This document shows, one piece after another, positions 10,311 through 19,544 of a stretch of 64,000 nucleotides of DNA. The stretch is from Leguminivora glycinivorella (lineage: Eukaryota > Arthropoda > Insecta > Lepidoptera > Tortricidae). The first letter of the stretch is position 1; every line of letters begins with the position of its first letter. The DNA is taken from contig NC_062982.1 of the NCBI RefSeq assembly GCF_023078275.1, positions 6,398,501 through 6,462,500 of the forward strand, given 5' to 3'. Both the position numbers and the translations under genes were made by a program. Below the pieces are notes generated by a model. The model had not been told where the DNA came from. It ran no database searches and worked only from the letters and a program-made list of their open reading frames with translations.

Positions 10311-10797
10311 TCCGTCAGTTATCCGTCCGTCCGTCCGTCCGTCCGCGGATAATCTCAGTAACCGTTAGCACTAGAAAGCTGAAATTTGGTACTAATATTA
10401 TATCAATCACGAAAACAAAGTGCAAAAATAAAAAATGGAAAAAAATGTTTTATTAGGGTAATGTAAAGTGGGCTGATTTTTTTTTTCATTCCAACCCCAA
10501 CGTGTGATATATTGTTGGATAGGTATTTAAAAATGAATAAGGGTTTACTAAGATCGTTTTTTGATAATATTAATATTTTCGGAAATAATCGCTCCTGAAG
10601 GAAAAAAAAATGTGTCTCGTCCCCCCTCTAACTTTTGAACCATATGTTTAAAAAATATGAAAAAAATCACAAAAGTAGAACTTTATAAAGACTTTCTAGG
10701 AAAATTTTTTTGAACTTGATAGGTTCAATAGTTTTTGAGAGAAATACGGAAAACTACGGAACCCTACACTGAGCGTGGCCCGACACGCTCTTGGCCG
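10311..10797. mobile_element. Non-autonomous element family F, copy 1
   Basis: The left part has a (CCGT)n microsatellite (10325-10345) followed by CGCGGATAATCTCAGTAACC. The body, about 450 bp, is nearly identical to 60955-61437. It closes with CTACGGAACCCTACACTGAG and a short GAGCGTGGCCCGACACGCTC hairpin. The 60.9-kb copy also keeps the left edge TAGGGTTCCGTAG, inverted relative to the right edge, so the family probably has short terminal inverted repeats. Non-coding. Confidence 0.75.
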
Positions 10798-11850
10798 GTT
10801 ATTTACGATATGTCCAATAGCCATTTCTACTTCTGGATTTCCTCGTGTACGGGACCACGGGTGTCTTGTACTTGTATAAGTACTCTGTGTATATAATATT
10901 CTAACGAGAATCAGGCCTATAATAATGCAACAGTAGATATGCTAAATACCTCAGTAAGCCGTGTAACAATGGACGAATACAAATAGCTACTAGACGAATC
11001 AATTAAAACCTGTTGGATTTATTATGACAGCCACAAATCAACTTGAAACTAGGTGATGTGGGCGTGTCAGTGGTGTGTCAGTTCCAAACCATAACAAATT
11101 GCTAAAGTCGAATCGACTTCACCACTGTGTTTGCAGATATTTCTGATCATTATATACCTCGTACAGGATATAATAAATAGGATTGTGATCATTTATTACC
11201 CCAAATAACATTTTTAACAGCACAATCACGATTCGAAACGAGTTATCCCACTACGAAAATTCAAAACGTCTTCCAAAAAAACTGTTTTTTTTTTAGTATA
11301 AAAAGACATATTTTAGAATATCATCCCATGATTACCTAGCTTAAGATATGTTCTTTTAGGAACATTGTCAGTTTTTTTTTAATAATCATTTATAGTTTCT
11401 TTATAATTTTGAATGAAAAAGGTTACATTTTGCAAAAAAACGCTCGTCTATTTATAGTAATAGGCCTCTTAAAGATGAAGGTTTAACAGTTATACCAAAT
11501 ATGTAGCTTTGATTCTAATACCTACCTAAAAAGCCTTTTTACTCATCATTTTCGTGGTTAAAATTTTCTTAACTTGGCACAACTCAAATATCATAAAAGT
11601 CGGTGGTAAGAACACTAAGAACTGACCCGACACTCGGTAGCTCTATGTCGTGCGGGTTATCAATGGCTGCACTGACCCGTCAATAAGACCCTTGTAAAGC
11701 TGGGCGTAGTAGCTGCGATTAGTGATGGGAATCGAGCGACGAGGAAAGGGATAGGTACTAAGGAAAAAACTTTTTTTTAATCTCAGGATTACACATATAT
11801 CAACGACGAGAAAGTGAAGCACTGCACAAGGGTGATGGACGGAAAATCAA
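10798..11850. other. Unassigned spacer
   Basis: About 1 kb of AT-rich sequence in which I find no repeat partner and no convincing frame. Confidence 0.35.
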
Positions 11851-11851
11851 G

Positions 11852-11973
11852 ATGTTCATAAGAGCTCAGTTGGCAGAGCGTTGGAGTATCGATCCAAAGG
11901 CCGTGAGTTCAAGTCTCACCCAAGGCAGACATTTTCCACTTTTAAATTTATTCTAAGCCTATGTTCATAAGAG
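11852..11973 (+). mobile_element. Short tRNA-derived SINE, 5'-truncated, with target-site duplications
   Basis: The inserted 96 bp (11865-11960) begin CTCAGTTGGCAGAGCGTTGG and include the B-box-like GAGTTCAAGTCTCACC. They continue AAGGCAGACATTTTCC into an AT-rich tail. The 13-bp target ATGTTCATAAGAG is present at 11852-11864 and 11961-11973. The sequence up to CCAAGGCA matches the cloverleaf at 4942-5014, but the 5' acceptor strand is missing, as expected for incomplete reverse transcription. Confidence 0.8.
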
Positions 11974-11984
11974 TTTTGAATGAT

Positions 11985-12290
11985 TCACGGTTATTTTCAT
12001 TAGACTTATATTGACCGGGATATAGACCGTCATTACCTTTTTGATTTTTGTCGAGCTCCCGATAATTTTGACGCAGTTGCATGCATCATGATCACGGAAA
12101 ACTGACGAAGGCGGGTAGATGTCAAAGTTGCGTAGACAGCGCGCGATCTACCCTCCTACGCGCGCGTCGGCTGCGTTCACTTTCAGCGTTACCACTGGTC
12201 GCATTCACACTCGATGGTATGTCGAAACACACTATACTCAGAGTGTCACTACGTTTGTTCAGTTATGACTTCACTGGTTTTTTACACAAA
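11985..12290 (+). mobile_element. Penelope-like element terminal repeat, plus orientation
   Basis: TATATTGACCGGGATATAGA through TCGAGCTCCCGATAA and GACGCAGTTGCATGCATCAT matches, in the opposite orientation, 16200-16310. There the sequence abuts a recognisable Penelope-like C-terminus. It extends with GCGGGTAGATGTCAAAGTTG and GC-rich sequence to about 12290. It lies directly downstream of the LINE poly-repeat tail. Confidence 0.6.
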
Positions 12291-12314
12291 CAAATCACTG
12301 GATTCCATACATTT

Positions 12315-12474
12315 GATATATTCATATTCATATTCATATTATTTATTCACAATATTTGCAATATTACATGTCATTTTTACATTCAGTAGTAGAGTTAGAT
12401 TCAGTAATTATATAATTATACATTCGTACAGGGAATTACAATAAAGTAAGATAAAAATAATTGTTGTCACTTAA
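12315..12474 (-). other. 3' UTR and repeat tail of the 12.3-16.06 kb LINE
   Basis: After the stop of the 998-codon ORF the minus strand continues about 160 nt and ends in a (TATGAA)n run at about 12315-12340. Simple-repeat tails of this kind are typical of CR1/Jockey-type LINE 3' ends. Confidence 0.7.
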
Positions 12475-15471
12475 CTATAGCTTAACACTGAGAAATTCAT
12501 CATAGCTGTAGAATGTGTGCTCGAGGAGCCAAGACTTCAGCCTAGTCTTGAAAGATTGGAGTGACTGTGCCGAGGTCACTGTCTCCGGCAATCTATTGTA
12601 GACAGTTGGACCCATTATGTGGGTTACCTTATTGGATCTCGCTAGTCTACGTTTTACAGGGAGGAGTTGATTAGGGTGCCGTAGCGTGGGGGCTAGGTCA
12701 GCGCGTTTCTTATATTGCGTTAGGTTGGTATACACGTAAATAGCGACCTGCTGGATTACTATTGACGGCAGGGTGAGTATACCCAGTTCTTTAAAATAAG
12801 CCTTCGCTGAGGTATCCTGGCTTACCTGCGCTACACACCTCACGGCTCTTTTTTGTAGACGGAAAACGCGCTGCCAGTCGGCGGCACGCCCCCATATCTC
12901 TGCACCATACTGTAGAACGGAATGTATTGTCGCAAAATAACAATTTCGTACGACATGCCGTGGTACAACCCATGCCAGACGGCGAAGGGCAAAACATGCA
13001 CCGCCCAGTTTCCCACACACCTGGTCGATCTGGGTCAACCAAGTCAACTTCTGATCTATTCGAAGCCCCAAAAAAGTTGTGAACTCAACCTGCTCCACTT
13101 TGATGCCGTCAGCTTGGATCCGAAGTGGCCTTGGTGTCCGACCTCCGACATGAAACTGCAAAAAGTGTGTTTTGGACAGGTTAAGCGCCAAACCATTCGC
13201 GGCAAACCACTTAGATAGCTGGTCTGCAACGTGGTTAAGGCGTGTCTCCAAGCCATCTGTGTCTGGTGCTGATATTATGGCAGCGACGTCATCCGCGTAC
13301 ATTAAAATGTCTGCGTCCGCTATCGCATCTGGAAGATCGTTCAGTAATAGTGAGAAGATAATGTTAGACACAGACGAGCCCTGTGCGACGCCCATGGAGG
13401 TGACCAACGGATCAGACCTGACCTGACCGCTGTCTCCTATCACAACCTGAGATCTGTCTCGGAGAATGTCAGTGAGGAGGGCGTGCGCATTTCCATGTAT
13501 GCCATAGTGTAGCAGTTTCGAGTTAATGACGTCGTGATCTGCTACGTCAAACGCCTTGGAGAGGTCGCAGCAAAGCATGGCCACCTGCTGCTTCCTCTCC
13601 AAAGCGTCAAAGACCTTGTGTACAGCCTCGCGTGCTAAGTCGATCGTACATCGTCCGGACCTGTAGGCATATTGTCGATCAGACAATGCGTTTGTTGCCC
13701 TGAGGAACTCTGTTAATCGATAGCATAGCCCGTTCTCCAGCACTTTAGCGATGCAGGGTATAATGGAGACTGGTCTGTACCCATCAATATTCTCCCGTTT
13801 CCCTTTGCCTTTAAAAATTGGAGAGATCTTATTAACTTTGAAGGACTTGGGGTAGGAACCTTCTTTAAGACAAGTGTTGTACAAGTGTGTTAACGCTGGT
13901 GTGATGGTGTGGGCGATAGAATACAACAACTCCATTGATACATCGTAGATGTCTTTCGTAGACTTGTGTGGAATACGCATCGCTATAATATTGTAAACCT
14001 CTTTGTCTGTGAAGGGGGTAAGTCTCATGGAGCGATCTGCCGGTGCGCGCGCTGCACTCAGCTGATCGCGCACTCGGTCAAGGTCGGCGCGGGGCGCGCC
14101 GCAGGCCAGTGCCGCGCGGGCAAATCTGGTGTTCATGATATCGACTGCCTGTTTCTTTGAAAAACATTTTACACCTACTGAGCTTTCTACTACATCTGTA
14201 AAATCAACAGCGAGACGACTAGATTTCCCTCTTTCTTTATTAATCACTTCCCACATTGCTTTGGACGAATTTTGAGTCATTGACATTTTTTTACTGTAGA
14301 AGCCTGTTTTGCACTGTTGTAATTCATTGTCATACCTTATTTTTAAACTAGTGATTCTATTTTTTAATTCAAGATTATTTGGAAAATTCCGTTCTAAATA
14401 GATGCAGTCGAATAATAATGATTTAATATTTAAAATATCCTGCGTCACCCACGATTCGGTATTTTTTGAGACGTTCTTTCGTTTTTGGGGAAAACATAAG
14501 CTGATTTTATTTGATAAGATACTACTTAAGTGGGTTGATAGTGACTGAGCGTCATTATTGGACAAAAAATGCATCCAATCTATGCTTTCCATTGCTAATA
14601 TAAAATTAATGCGATTTATTTCGGAGTAATCTCTGATTATGCGAGTTTGGGATAGGGTATTTTTACACTTACTAGAGAGTTCTAGACGTACGGCGTGGTG
14701 ATCTGCGAGGTTAGTTACGACGGGGGATGCCACTACCAGCTCCGCATCTACATTAGTATAGGCATGGTCAAGTGCTGTACATGAGTGCGCGCTTATTCGA
14801 GTGGGAAACGTTATTTCATTCCTACAGTCGTGCGATATCAACAAATCCTCTAAGTGTCTCAGATCAGCTGTTTTTTCCCCGATGCAGTTAATGTTCATAT
14901 CGCCTACAATAACAAAGGGTTGTCTAAGGTCATTTGCCTTCTCGAGAACACATTCTAGGTGGGTCAAAAAATCTTTAGTTGGAATTAAATTAGTTCTGTA
15001 CAAACAAATCACAATAAGGTTAAAATCTAATAAGTTAACAGCGGATATTTCACAACACAATTCTTTCGATAAATCAACAAATTCAGGTACATTGACGGCT
15101 TTGATGTTATCTTTAACGTATATGCACGACCCACCGTGAATCGATCGCTGCCGACAAAAGTAAGATAACAAGTTATACTTGTCTAAATTTATGCACTTCA
15201 GGTTTTCATTGGTAAGCCAATGTTCGGTAATGGCTAGAACATCGCATTCTAAGTCGGTACCTAGCAACACTTCCAACTTTACTGTTTTATTGTTGAGCGA
15301 CTGCACGTTTTGATGGCATACAATTATCCGCTTACTCGATGCATCCTTTGTGTGTGTAGTGGTCGCACGCGCAGCTGCGCAGTCACTGGGCTGTGGTCGC
15401 AGGCCGGTCGGTGGTGAGACCCCGCTCGGAGCGGGGATAGACGCGAAACCAGTCGGTAAATCGTATTCCAT
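12475..15471 (-). CDS. LINE ORF2: AP-endonuclease and reverse transcriptase (intact, 998 aa)
   Basis: This is the polyprotein of a CR1/Jockey-superfamily LINE, which would nick target DNA and copy its own RNA there. Residues about 48-267 are an apurinic-type endonuclease with CHQNVQSL, ITEHWL, VGDMN, TALDHAYTN and LADHHAV motifs. Reverse transcriptase motifs follow: ISPIFKGKGKRENIDGYRPV, CDLSKAFDVADHD, GVAQGSSVSNIIFSLLLNDL and the catalytic MYADDVAAI. A thumb region contains QYGAEIWG and LPSIVIQQVAIYVYTN. No RNase H is seen. The ATG at 15471 overlaps the end of ORF1 by 89 nt in another frame. The absence of stops over 998 codons suggests recent activity. The GVAQGSS box is slightly unlike the usual GVPQGS. 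Related tails lie at 40.5 and 41.2 kb. Confidence 0.93.
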   Translation of the reverse strand: MEYDLPTGFASIPAPSGVSPPTGLRPQPSDCAAARATTTHTKDASSKRIIVCHQNVQSLNNKTVKLEVLLGTDLECDVLAITEHWLTNENLKCINLDKYNLLSYFCRQRSIHGGSCIYVKDNIKAVNVPEFVDLSKELCCEISAVNLLDFNLIVICLYRTNLIPTKDFLTHLECVLEKANDLRQPFVIVGDMNINCIGEKTADLRHLEDLLISHDCRNEITFPTRISAHSCTALDHAYTNVDAELVVASPVVTNLADHHAVRLELSSKCKNTLSQTRIIRDYSEINRINFILAMESIDWMHFLSNNDAQSLSTHLSSILSNKISLCFPQKRKNVSKNTESWVTQDILNIKSLLFDCIYLERNFPNNLELKNRITSLKIRYDNELQQCKTGFYSKKMSMTQNSSKAMWEVINKERGKSSRLAVDFTDVVESSVGVKCFSKKQAVDIMNTRFARAALACGAPRADLDRVRDQLSAARAPADRSMRLTPFTDKEVYNIIAMRIPHKSTKDIYDVSMELLYSIAHTITPALTHLYNTCLKEGSYPKSFKVNKISPIFKGKGKRENIDGYRPVSIIPCIAKVLENGLCYRLTEFLRATNALSDRQYAYRSGRCTIDLAREAVHKVFDALERKQQVAMLCCDLSKAFDVADHDVINSKLLHYGIHGNAHALLTDILRDRSQVVIGDSGQVRSDPLVTSMGVAQGSSVSNIIFSLLLNDLPDAIADADILMYADDVAAIISAPDTDGLETRLNHVADQLSKWFAANGLALNLSKTHFLQFHVGGRTPRPLRIQADGIKVEQVEFTTFLGLRIDQKLTWLTQIDQVCGKLGGACFALRRLAWVVPRHVVRNCYFATIHSVLQYGAEIWGRAADWQRVFRLQKRAVRCVAQVSQDTSAKAYFKELGILTLPSIVIQQVAIYVYTNLTQYKKRADLAPTLRHPNQLLPVKRRLARSNKVTHIMGPTVYNRLPETVTSAQSLQSFKTRLKSWLLEHTFYSYDEFLSVKL

Positions 15472-16060
15472 GTGGCCACGCAGTCGGCGATTTCAACCGG
15501 TCGTATATGCTTTCGGGGAAGCCAATTACGAACGCAGCGTGCCGTTTTGTTTTTATGTCTCGTTTTTCGACGGTGTATTCCTTCGATTCGTGTATATTAT
15601 TCAAGAACTGTACAATTTGCTCTTCTGAAGTATCCGGCTGAAAGTTCCAGGCTTGTATGTACTTACGTCGCTCTGCAGATTGCAGAGTATTATTGGCTTT
15701 ATTTACTCCAGTAAACACTTTAGAATTATTTTTTTTATTTTTTTGATTTTTGCGCCGTGGGTGTTGCCACGTACCATTTTCGTCGTCATCATCATCGTCA
15801 TAATTTTTTTTAGGTGAATTAATTTCGGCAGATAGTAACGCCGTGATTGTCGAAGGCATACTATCGTCGTAGCTGTGCGTTTCCGTCTCGAGCTCGTTTC
15901 GTGGCCCAACAGGTACTTCTGACGTCACCACAGGTGAAGTAGTTGCCGCCTGCTTTTGCGCGGGTGCGGGATGCGGTGTTGTTGTCTTCTTTGCACTCAC
16001 CTTTGCAAGCGGCGGCGGTTTTTGTCGTTGTTGAGCCTTACTGGTAGTTGTCAACTTACT
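15383..16060 (-). CDS. LINE ORF1 nucleic-acid-binding protein, probably missing its N-terminus
   Basis: The open frame covers about 220 codons. The N-terminal half is low-complexity and basic or proline-rich, with an aspartate run (DDDDDD) and a KNQKNKKNN stretch. The C-terminal 80 residues contain SAERRKYIQAWNF, AAFVIGFPESIYDRL and WPHGIRFTDWF. That arrangement matches the RRM-like domain of ORF1 proteins of Jockey/CR1-type LINEs, which coats the element RNA. No clear ATG starts it: the frame is open upstream into neighbouring Penelope-like DNA at about 16072. I infer that the 5' end of the element, with any PHD-finger or coiled-coil part, has been lost. The 3' end overlaps ORF2. Confidence 0.75.
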   Translation of the reverse strand, partial: SKLTTTSKAQQRQKPPPLAKVSAKKTTTPHPAPAQKQAATTSPVVTSEVPVGPRNELETETHSYDDSMPSTITALLSAEINSPKKNYDDDDDDENGTWQHPRRKNQKNKKNNSKVFTGVNKANNTLQSAERRKYIQAWNFQPDTSEEQIVQFLNNIHESKEYTVEKRDIKTKRHAAFVIGFPESIYDRLKSPTAWPHGIRFTDWFRVYPRSERGLTTDRPATTAQ

Positions 16061-16071
16061 TGCGCGTTCGG

Positions 16072-16310
16072 CTATAGTTTGAAGCCATCCTCACGATTGA
16101 AATTTTTATATTTGTGAATCTCAATGACTTCTTTTAGCAATCTCGGTATGTAGTGGCGTTCCGTCGAAATTACCTTAGGACTATGCAATTCAATCCAATG
16201 GTCGAACATGATGATGATGCATGCAACTGCGTCGAAATATCGGGAGCTCGACAAAGATCAAAAAGGTAATCACGGCCTATATCCCGGTCAATATAAGTCA
16301 ATAAAAGAAG
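16072..16310 (-). pseudogene. Penelope-like element remnant: terminal repeat joined to ORF C-terminus
   Basis: On the minus strand a terminal-repeat segment (TTGACCGGGATATAGGCCGT and onward, 16310-16200) runs into about 42 codons containing KVISTERHYIPRLLKEVIEI and NFNREDGFKL, then a stop at 16072. That peptide is the conserved end of the GIY-YIG endonuclease domain of Penelope-like retroelements. All upstream reverse transcriptase coding sequence is missing, so this is a 5'-truncated copy of the form commonly left by these elements. It directly adjoins the 5' end of the LINE. Confidence 0.8.
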
Positions 16311-16315
16311 ATTAT

Positions 16316-16660
16316 TTCACTTACCTTTTTTTCAACGTTTCAGCCAGGTTGCACTGGCCGTGGTCAAGGAAGACTTATGTCCCAGCAAAGTGTCCATGGA
16401 CGCGTAAACAACGCCAAACTACCCCATTAACCCGATATTCGATTCTATAAATGTTTATTTTCCCACGACGCGCAACACAATATCCGCGCACTTGTCTGAA
16501 GATAGATCTTGGTTTCCCCCATGGTCCATGTGTGTGATTCCCGTGGTCCCCATCTTGACGATAACGTACCCGTCCTCTTGGTTGAAATTCTGCACATCAC
16601 TAGACATGACTCGACGTACTGCATCTGACGAGTAACAATCACTCGTTAACCCCGAGTTGA
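16316..16660 (-). pseudogene. Penelope-like element 3' end, second subfamily
   Basis: The minus-strand frame from about 16650 to the stop at 16455-16457 includes NFNQEDGYVIVKMGTTGI and DLSSDKCADIVLRVVGK. It corresponds position for position to the end of the copy at 23155-23345 (DLSSDQCADVV). The terminal repeat follows at 16440-16316 with CCCAGCAAAGTGTCC and CCAGGTTGCACTGGCC on the plus strand. Only the last 60 or so codons remain. Confidence 0.75.
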
Positions 16661-16912
16661 ATCATGCGGTGTCTACTTAACTTTACTACTAACTTTCTTT
16701 CTTCTGAAATGACGGCGACTTTTCATAATAACAATTCCTATATGTCATCTGACTAGAGTGTCACTATTATCCTCAAATGTCTATAAAATGCAAGTCTGCC
16801 CATCACTAGACATGACACGACATGTACTGCATCTGAGGAGCAACAATCACTCGTTAACCCCGGGTTGAGTCGTGCGGACACTACTTCACTTCACTACTAC
16901 TTTCTTTTGATG
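16590..16912. repeat. Direct duplication of about 110 bp inside the Penelope-like region
   Basis: CATCACTAGACATGACTCGAC through CACTCGTTAACCCCG and CTTTCTTT (16596-16705) recurs at 16802-16912 with about 10 percent differences. Roughly 95 bp of other sequence lie between. The first copy holds the beginning of the surviving Penelope-like coding tail. Confidence 0.7.
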
Positions 16913-16950
16913 TGGCGGCGTTGGCAGTTGGCGGTTAAAAGAGCTGCACG

Positions 16951-17087
16951 GTTAGAGCACATGATTGCCGCGAGAGTATGTATGTCGCAGCGAGATAGAC
17001 TACCCGTCCTTATGTCGTTAATACAATTAGAAGAAGACGTGTGATCTTTCTTGCGGCGACATACTCTCGCGGCAATCATGTGCTAAC
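16951..17087. mobile_element. Hairpin MITE with about 30-bp inverted ends
   Basis: The left arm GCACATGATTGCCGCGAGAG (extending TATG) at 16957-16980 and the right arm at 17057-17087 are exact complements over most of their length. About 65 bp lie between. Non-coding. Confidence 0.7.
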
Positions 17088-17214
17088 CCTGCAGTACTAG
17101 TATTCTGATTCGCAGCTTTATAACGCCGTGTGGGACATTTCATCAAAGTTGCAGCTGTTTTTTAAGTGTTTATTAGAATTCCTTATTAGATTATTCCTGA
17201 GCAATTGCCGAAAT

Positions 17215-17377
17215 AAAGATGATTTACCACCTGTGGAACTACTGGAAGCAGTGATAAACGCATTTTTTGCGTTGTAGTTTCCTCGCTATAGTGAGGGGAA
17301 AAGTTTTGTGTTACACTCGGGTGCAAATGTAACTTCTCGTGTGTTAAAAAACTCGCAAGTTCAGGATTCTATTCTCT
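17215..17377 (+). repeat. Repeat family G, partial copy
   Basis: ACCACCTGTGGAACTACTGG through CGCTATAGTGAGGGGAAAAG and a final CAGGATTCTATTCTC matches the centre of the copies at 18290-18716 and 62736-63165. It is cut by the hairpin element that follows and carries an in-frame TAG relative to the open copy at 62.8 kb. Confidence 0.7.
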
Positions 17378-17380
17378 GAT

Positions 17381-17569
17381 AGAGTCCATGATGCTGAGCA
17401 AGATCCACTAGGTTTCCCAAAATGCCCTAGGTAGTGTGTATGAAATTTTCCTTTTTGTTACCAGATTTCTATACATTTTCGGTAACAAAAAAGGAAAGTT
17501 TCATACAAACAACCTAGGACATTTTGACATGACTATTGACTAGTCGATCTTGCTCAGCATCATGGACTA
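17381..17569. mobile_element. 189-bp hairpin element
   Basis: The outer arms AGAGTCCATGATGCTGAGCA (17381) and their complement (17546-17569) are nearly perfect. Inner arms around TATGAAATTTTCCTTTTT (17437) and its complement (about 17482-17507) continue the same stem. The whole folds on itself with a short loop near 17463-17480. The right junction is flanked by CTATTGACTAGTC. Confidence 0.75.
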
Positions 17570-18289
17570 TATCAGCCTACCAATTTTTATAAAAAACGGG
17601 GACGTGATCCAAATGTATAAACTTTTCAGCTTTCCTAGTCGTAATCCTGAGCTGAGCAAGTGAGCAGTATCGAAATAATGAAGAATTTAATTTGTATTGT
17701 TTGTTGAATAAGCATCTTACATGAACATAAAAATAAATACAGCGTCCCCCAAAACTGTTTGCACAGTTTGACTGTGGGATCCACGAGTGTCGTCAATATG
17801 CAAACATTTTTCGTTCCTTCGTCTTGCATTCTTGGTACTGCTATAAATATGTTAAAACTTCAATTTACCTAAGTACGTATAGTTACATACACTTGGTAAA
17901 AACTTTGGTAAAAACGAAATAAAACAATATTTCCATCAAACATCATAAAACCTTCATTACAAAGATAATTTTAACATGATAATATGTCCATAGTGAAAAC
18001 ATTTTCTCTTCCAATAAACTTGTGCGCGTATCCGCTAATTTCACATCTTTGCGAGTACATCTTAATTGCAGACGTAGTGCGTGTTTCGAAACCTATTAAT
18101 TAAAGTTAATATGTTCTCACCTCAGCCTATGGTAGATGAATAGGTAGTCAGCAGCAAAATTAATAAAGATAGTTAGTTACTAACTTGGTTATTAATAATA
18201 TGTTAGGTATATTGCAACTGCGATACATTGGGCGTTGGGCGTGTTTGAAATTCGTAACTTTTGATGCTGTCCTAAATAATAATGTATTT
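17570..18289. other. Unassigned spacer
   Basis: About 700 bp with no repeat partner or coding signal that I can support. Confidence 0.35.
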
Positions 18290-18716
18290 TTCCCTCACTA
18301 GCTCGGAAACACGTGGTTTTGTCCTTTAATACCAGCGGGTAAAAACGCATTTTATCCACTAGTGGATAAAGTAATTTGACCTTGAATAGAGGCAAATTTT
18401 CTGCTTTAAAATTGATAAAAATGGGTTAATCTAGTGATGAAGATGTTTTACCACCTGTGGAATTACTGGAAGCAGTGATAAACGCGTTTTTTGCGTTGTA
18501 CTTTCCTCGCTATAGTGTGGGGAAAAGTTTTGTGTTACACACGAGTGCAAATGTATTTTACTTCTCGTGTGTTGAAAAACTCGCTAGCTCAGGATTCTAT
18601 TCTCGAACCACTCGCTTCGCTCGTGGTTCAACTATAGAATCCTTTCGCTTGCTCGTTTTTCAATTCCACACTCGGCGTTAAAATACAACTTTGCACTCTT
18701 GTATAACAAATAACTA
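18290..18716 (+). repeat. Repeat family G, full copy
   Basis: This unit of about 425 bp starts near CTCACTAGCTCGGAAACACG. It contains the perfect 20-bp palindrome TTTATCCACTAGTGGATAAA at 18351-18370, an open stretch from ACCACCTGTGGAATTACTGG, and a hairpin around CGAACCACTCGCTTCGCTCG. It ends near GTATAACAAATAACTATT. The minus-strand copy at 62736-63165 matches throughout. A stop codon at about 18424-18429 interrupts the frame that is open in the other copy. Confidence 0.75.
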
Positions 18717-18916
18717 TTTTATAAAGCAGGCAAACGAGAAAATGGATCACCTGATAGTAAAGTACACCGCAAAAGAGACACAGTTACAGAGTCTATTGAT
18801 ATCTCCAGTCAACCTTTGAGGAAATGAGTAGAAGCGAATTAACATGAGTTGTACAACCACTAAAAGAATTAAATGAAGTGACATTAATACACCAATATAT
18901 ACATATATGAATATAT

Positions 18917-19537
18917 AACCAAATTTCAAGATTCTAGGTCGACTGGAAGTACCCTTTAGGTTTTGATTCCCTTGCGAGTACTTGCGAGTTTCAAAATATG
19001 CAGCTTAAATTGCTGTTTCTTTTGATTGCGTTGACATAGAAGTTTGATTTTGTTACAGCTTAAAGGTATTATAGACCTGAGTATTTGGTATGAATTTCAA
19101 TTTAATACCTCTACGCGTTTATGAGGAAATGGGTAGTAAGGTTAAAATTATTAAAAAAAAAATATATTATGTGATGTAACTAAAAATTTATGGTTTTCGT
19201 AATTTTTCCTTTATCTATGCTATAAGACGTTGCTTCGTACCAAATTTCAAGATTCTGAGTTCACGGGAAGCACCCTGTAGGTTTTGATTCCCTTGCAAGT
19301 GTCGAAAATTTTGCGGCATAAACGGCTGTATCTTTTGATTGCGTTGGCTTAGAAGTTTGATTTTTTCACAGCTTCAAGGGACAGTAGACCTGAGTAATTG
19401 ATATAAATTTCAGCTTCATACCTCCACGCGTTCCTGAGAAAAAGGGTCTTGACAGACGGACGGACGGACAGACGGACAACAAAGTGATCCTATAAGGGTT
19501 CCGTTTTTTCCTTTTGAGGTACGGAACCCTAAAAAAC
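18917..19537 (+). repeat. Element with an internal diverged direct repeat and (GACG)n tract
   Basis: A unit with CCAAATTTCAAGATTCT, TAGGTTTTGATTCCCTTGC, TTTTGATTGCGTTGRC and ATACCTCYACGCGTT occurs at 18917-19160 and again at 19239-19449, offset by about 321 bp. A (GACGGAC)n microsatellite (about 19452-19480) follows, and the edge reads GAGGTACGGAACCCTAAAAA. The edge resembles that of family F (10.3 and 60.9 kb), so the two may be related non-autonomous elements. Confidence 0.65.
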
Positions 19538-19544
19538 AATCCGA

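Noticed and set aside
10325..10345. (CCGT)n and (GACG)n tracts considered as possible CRISPR-like or regulatory arrays
   Set aside because: They are plain microsatellites at fixed positions inside non-autonomous elements, with no spacer-repeat structure.
12205..12260. Second hammerhead candidate (CTCGATGG...GAAACACAC...GTGTC)
   Set aside because: GAAA, a possible ACAC/GTGT helix III and GUC are present. The CUGAUGA box does not fit, helix II would be only two pairs, and helix I does not pair at the junction.
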